Shown here: positions 15,341 to 17,150 of the stretch, one piece after another
How the letters are laid out: each line of letters starts with the position of its first letter
How positions within the stretch are numbered: position 1 is the stretch's first letter
From: Betaproteobacteria bacterium
Lineage (GTDB): Bacteria; Pseudomonadota; Gammaproteobacteria; Burkholderiales; Burkholderiaceae_C
Length of the DNA: 17,150 nt
Assembly (NCBI GenBank): GCA_025354965.1
Contig: JANXLW010000061.1
Span: 1-17,150 of the forward strand
Direction: 5' to 3'
The notes under the pieces: model-generated
Database searches by the model: none
Told to the model about the DNA's origin: nothing
What the model saw: the letters and a program-made list of their open reading frames with translations, nothing else
Program-made: the position numbers and the translations under genes

Positions 15341-16103
15341 TGGAGAGCCAGGCCAGTGCCATCAAGACGCCAATCAGCACCGGTTGGTGCAGCATGTAGT
15401 AGCTCAAACTCCAGCGTCCCAGCGTTGCCAGGGGCCGTGATGGCACTGGCAACTGCCATGACAAACGACCTACCCCTGTTTTTGTCAGCCAATTGCCCGC
15501 TGCCACCCCCCACCACATCACGCCCAACCAAGGCAGCACCGGAACATAGTCCTCGGTGATGGGTTTGCGCGTCACCAGACCCAGCCAATTGAATTGTGCC
15601 GTGTTCAAGGCATCGGCCAGCGTTGACATGGCAGCAGTCTCCAGGATGTCGACGGCCAGGAATTTAAGACCGATGGCGATGGCACCGAGCAGCCACAACC
15701 AGCGCCCCCAACCTGCCGTCAAACGCGCAATGATCAGCATCAGCGCCATGCCTTGCAGCACGCCAAAGTAAATAAAGCTTTGCGGGTACATCCACCAGGA
15801 CCCCGCCGTGACAAGCAACGCACAGCCCATCACGCGCGCCCAGCGATGCCAAAAGCGTGGCCAGCTTTGCCCCTGATTGACGGCGATGGCTTGCCCCACG
15901 CCAGCACAAAACAAAAACAGACTCAGAATCAGCGTGCGCTGCCAGGTCCAGAGCGGATCGCGGTAAAAATCCTGCTTGATGTAGCCAAACTGATTCAGGT
16001 CAAAGAAGAAGTGAAACGCCGTCATCCAGACTATGGCCAAGCCACGCAAGGCGTCCACCGCATCAAATCGGGGTATGGCAGAGACCGGGGTTTTGGAGTG
16101 CAT
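15336..16103 (-). CDS. Membrane acyltransferase-like protein (DUF1624/HGSNAT_cat)
   Basis: Multi-pass inner-membrane protein of about 255 residues. The N-terminal motif RFDAVDALRGLAIVWMTAFHFFFDL (residues 12-36, with H31) is typical of the DUF1624 / heparan-alpha-glucosaminide N-acetyltransferase catalytic family (COG3503), which also resembles acyltransferase-3 proteins. Several hydrophobic helices follow (LILSLFLFCAGVGQAIAV, FIYFGVLQGMALMLIIA), then VPVLPWLGVMWWGVAAGNWL and the C-terminal SYYMLHQPVLIGVLMALAWL. The biological acceptor is unknown; a sugar or cell-envelope component is a family-based guess. The ATG at 16103 is preferred over 16145, which would overlap the rlhA start on the other strand. 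The 3' end lies in the T-run of the neighbouring terminator. Confidence 0.88.
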   Translation of the reverse strand: MHSKTPVSAIPRFDAVDALRGLAIVWMTAFHFFFDLNQFGYIKQDFYRDPLWTWQRTLILSLFLFCAGVGQAIAVNQGQSWPRFWHRWARVMGCALLVTAGSWWMYPQSFIYFGVLQGMALMLIIARLTAGWGRWLWLLGAIAIGLKFLAVDILETAAMSTLADALNTAQFNWLGLVTRKPITEDYVPVLPWLGVMWWGVAAGNWLTKTGVGRLSWQLPVPSRPLATLGRWSLSYYMLHQPVLIGVLMALAWLSK

Positions 16104-16106
16104 GGT

Positions 16107-16136
16107 GTGACGATAACCGATCAACCCAAGGATAAT
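16107..16136 (+). promoter_or_regulatory. Possible rlhA promoter
   Basis: GTGACG (16107-16112) and GATAAT (16131-16136) are spaced by 18 bases and match sigma70 consensus at 4/6 and 5/6. The predicted start falls at or next to the rlhA ATG at 16144, which would give a nearly leaderless mRNA. AAGGA at 16128-16132 could instead be a distant Shine-Dalgarno for a longer transcript, so the assignment is uncertain. Confidence 0.35.
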
Positions 16137-16143
16137 CCGGCTC

Positions 16144-17150
16144 ATGTCACAGTTTGACCATCAGCTTGAACTTCTGTCACCGGCGCGCGACGCCGGAATT
16201 GGCATGGAGGCCATCAACCATGGCGCCGATGCTGTCTATATCGGCGGCCCATCGTTTGGCGCGCGTTCCAGCGCCGACAACAGTGTCCAGGAGATTGCCC
16301 GACTGGTGCGTCATGCGCATCGCTTCAACAGCCGCGTCTTCGTCACCCTGAACACCATCCTGCGCGACAACGAGCTGGCTAGTGCCCGCACGCTGGCCTG
16401 GCAGCTCTATGACGCTGGCGTGGACGCGCTCATCGTCCAGGACATGGGTTTGCTGCAAATCGACCTGCCACCCATCCAATTGCACGCCAGCACGCAGTGC
16501 GACATTCGTTCTCCCGAAAAAGCGCGTTTTCTGCAAGACGTGGGCTTATCGCAAATCGTGCTGGCGCGTGAGTTAACGCTGGAGCAAATCCGGGCCATTC
16601 GCCAACAGACGAATTGCACACTGGAATTCTTTGTGCATGGCGCCCTGTGTGTGGCCTACAGTGGCCAGTGTTACATCAGCCAGGCCCATACGGGTCGTAG
16701 CGCCAACCGCGGCGAATGCAGTCAAGCCTGCCGCCTGCCTTATCAGGTAGTGGACGACAGGGGGCGCTTTGTGGCACACAACAAGCACGTGCTGTCAATG
16801 AAAGACAACAACCAGAGCGACAACCTTGCTGCGCTGGTCGATGCGGGCATCCGCAGCTTCAAGATTGAAGGCCGCTACAAAGACATGGGCTATGTGAAAA
16901 ATATCACCGCCCATTACCGCAAACTGCTGGACGCGCTGATTGAAGAACGCCAACAGTCGGTCTTGCCGCTGGCGCGCGCCTCCAGCGGCAGCACTACTTT
17001 TACGTTCACACCCGATCCCAAGCAAAATTTCAACCGCGAGTTCACCGACTATTTCGTGCAGGGTCGCCACAGCGGCATTGGCGCTTTTGACACACCCAAG
17101 AACCCGGGCCAACCCATCGGTTACGTGACGCAGGTCGGTCCCAACTGGGT
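16144..17150 (+). CDS. rlhA: 23S rRNA C2501 hydroxylation protein RlhA (U32 family), N-terminal part
   Basis: U32 'peptidase'-family protein needed for 5-hydroxycytidine formation at C2501 of 23S rRNA in E. coli (formerly YdcP). The visible 335 residues of an expected ~650 start SQFDHQLELLSPARDAGIG and include EAINHGADAVYIGGPSFGAR, VDALIVQDMGLLQ, HASTQCDIRSPEKA, EFFVHGALCVAYSGQCYIS, TGRSANRGECSQACRLPY and SFKIEGRYKDMGYVKNITA. Four cysteines, C169, C176, C192 and C196, form the likely Fe-S-binding set. Similarity as I recall it is much closer to RlhA/YdcP than to the shorter paralogue TrhP/YegQ (tRNA hydroxylation). The frame is open to base 17150, so the C-terminal half is outside. Its ATG shares bases with an alternative start of the divergent membrane gene. 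Confidence 0.92.
   Translation, partial: MSQFDHQLELLSPARDAGIGMEAINHGADAVYIGGPSFGARSSADNSVQEIARLVRHAHRFNSRVFVTLNTILRDNELASARTLAWQLYDAGVDALIVQDMGLLQIDLPPIQLHASTQCDIRSPEKARFLQDVGLSQIVLARELTLEQIRAIRQQTNCTLEFFVHGALCVAYSGQCYISQAHTGRSANRGECSQACRLPYQVVDDRGRFVAHNKHVLSMKDNNQSDNLAALVDAGIRSFKIEGRYKDMGYVKNITAHYRKLLDALIEERQQSVLPLARASSGSTTFTFTPDPKQNFNREFTDYFVQGRHSGIGAFDTPKNPGQPIGYVTQVGPNW

Overview
The window looks like ordinary chromosome of a betaproteobacterium in the Burkholderiales, most likely Comamonadaceae (Rhodoferax/Polaromonas-like). The basis is the type of Liv cluster and beta-oxidation genes, and the order selO-msrB-yciB-bolA-PPIase. This placement is a judgement from protein character and gene order, not a database result. 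There are no rRNA, tRNA, CRISPR, phage or insertion-sequence signals, and no gene-free stretch exceeds 140 bases.

Positions 1-11579 are all transcribed leftwards (minus strand). In transcription order they are: an AMP-forming acyl-CoA ligase; a complete branched-chain-amino-acid-type (HAAT/Liv) ABC importer livK-livH-livM-livG-livF, with an attenuator-like hairpin after livK; a short gap holding a good sigma70-like promoter and a 24-bp palindromic operator; and then a beta-oxidation operon. That operon contains a fused enoyl-CoA hydratase/3-hydroxyacyl-CoA dehydrogenase, a thiolase, a PaaI-type hotdog thioesterase broken by a 1-base frameshift, and an acyl-CoA dehydrogenase that runs off the left edge. 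Read together, this is an import-activate-oxidise module for a carboxylic acid, so the Liv transporter need not carry branched-chain amino acids.

Positions 11684-15340 run rightwards: selO (protein AMPylase), msrB (methionine-R-sulfoxide reductase), yciB/ispZ, bolA and a periplasmic parvulin-type PPIase, closed by a strong intrinsic terminator. msrB-yciB and yciB-bolA each overlap by 4 bases (ATGA). The theme is redox/envelope housekeeping.

Positions 15336-16103 carry a leftward membrane acyltransferase-like protein (DUF1624/HGSNAT_cat), convergent with the PPIase gene. Divergent from it, rlhA (U32-family 23S rRNA hydroxylation protein) starts at 16144 and runs off the right edge.

The points most worth a second look are: (i) the paired degeneracy in LivF and LivG, which falls into a single composite ATP site and predicts an asymmetric importer; (ii) the palindrome over the fadB-like transcription start; (iii) the frameshifted thioesterase; and (iv) the unusual LivM C-terminal extension and LivH cysteine loop. 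No clearly undescribed system was found; the region reads as metabolic and housekeeping chromosome.
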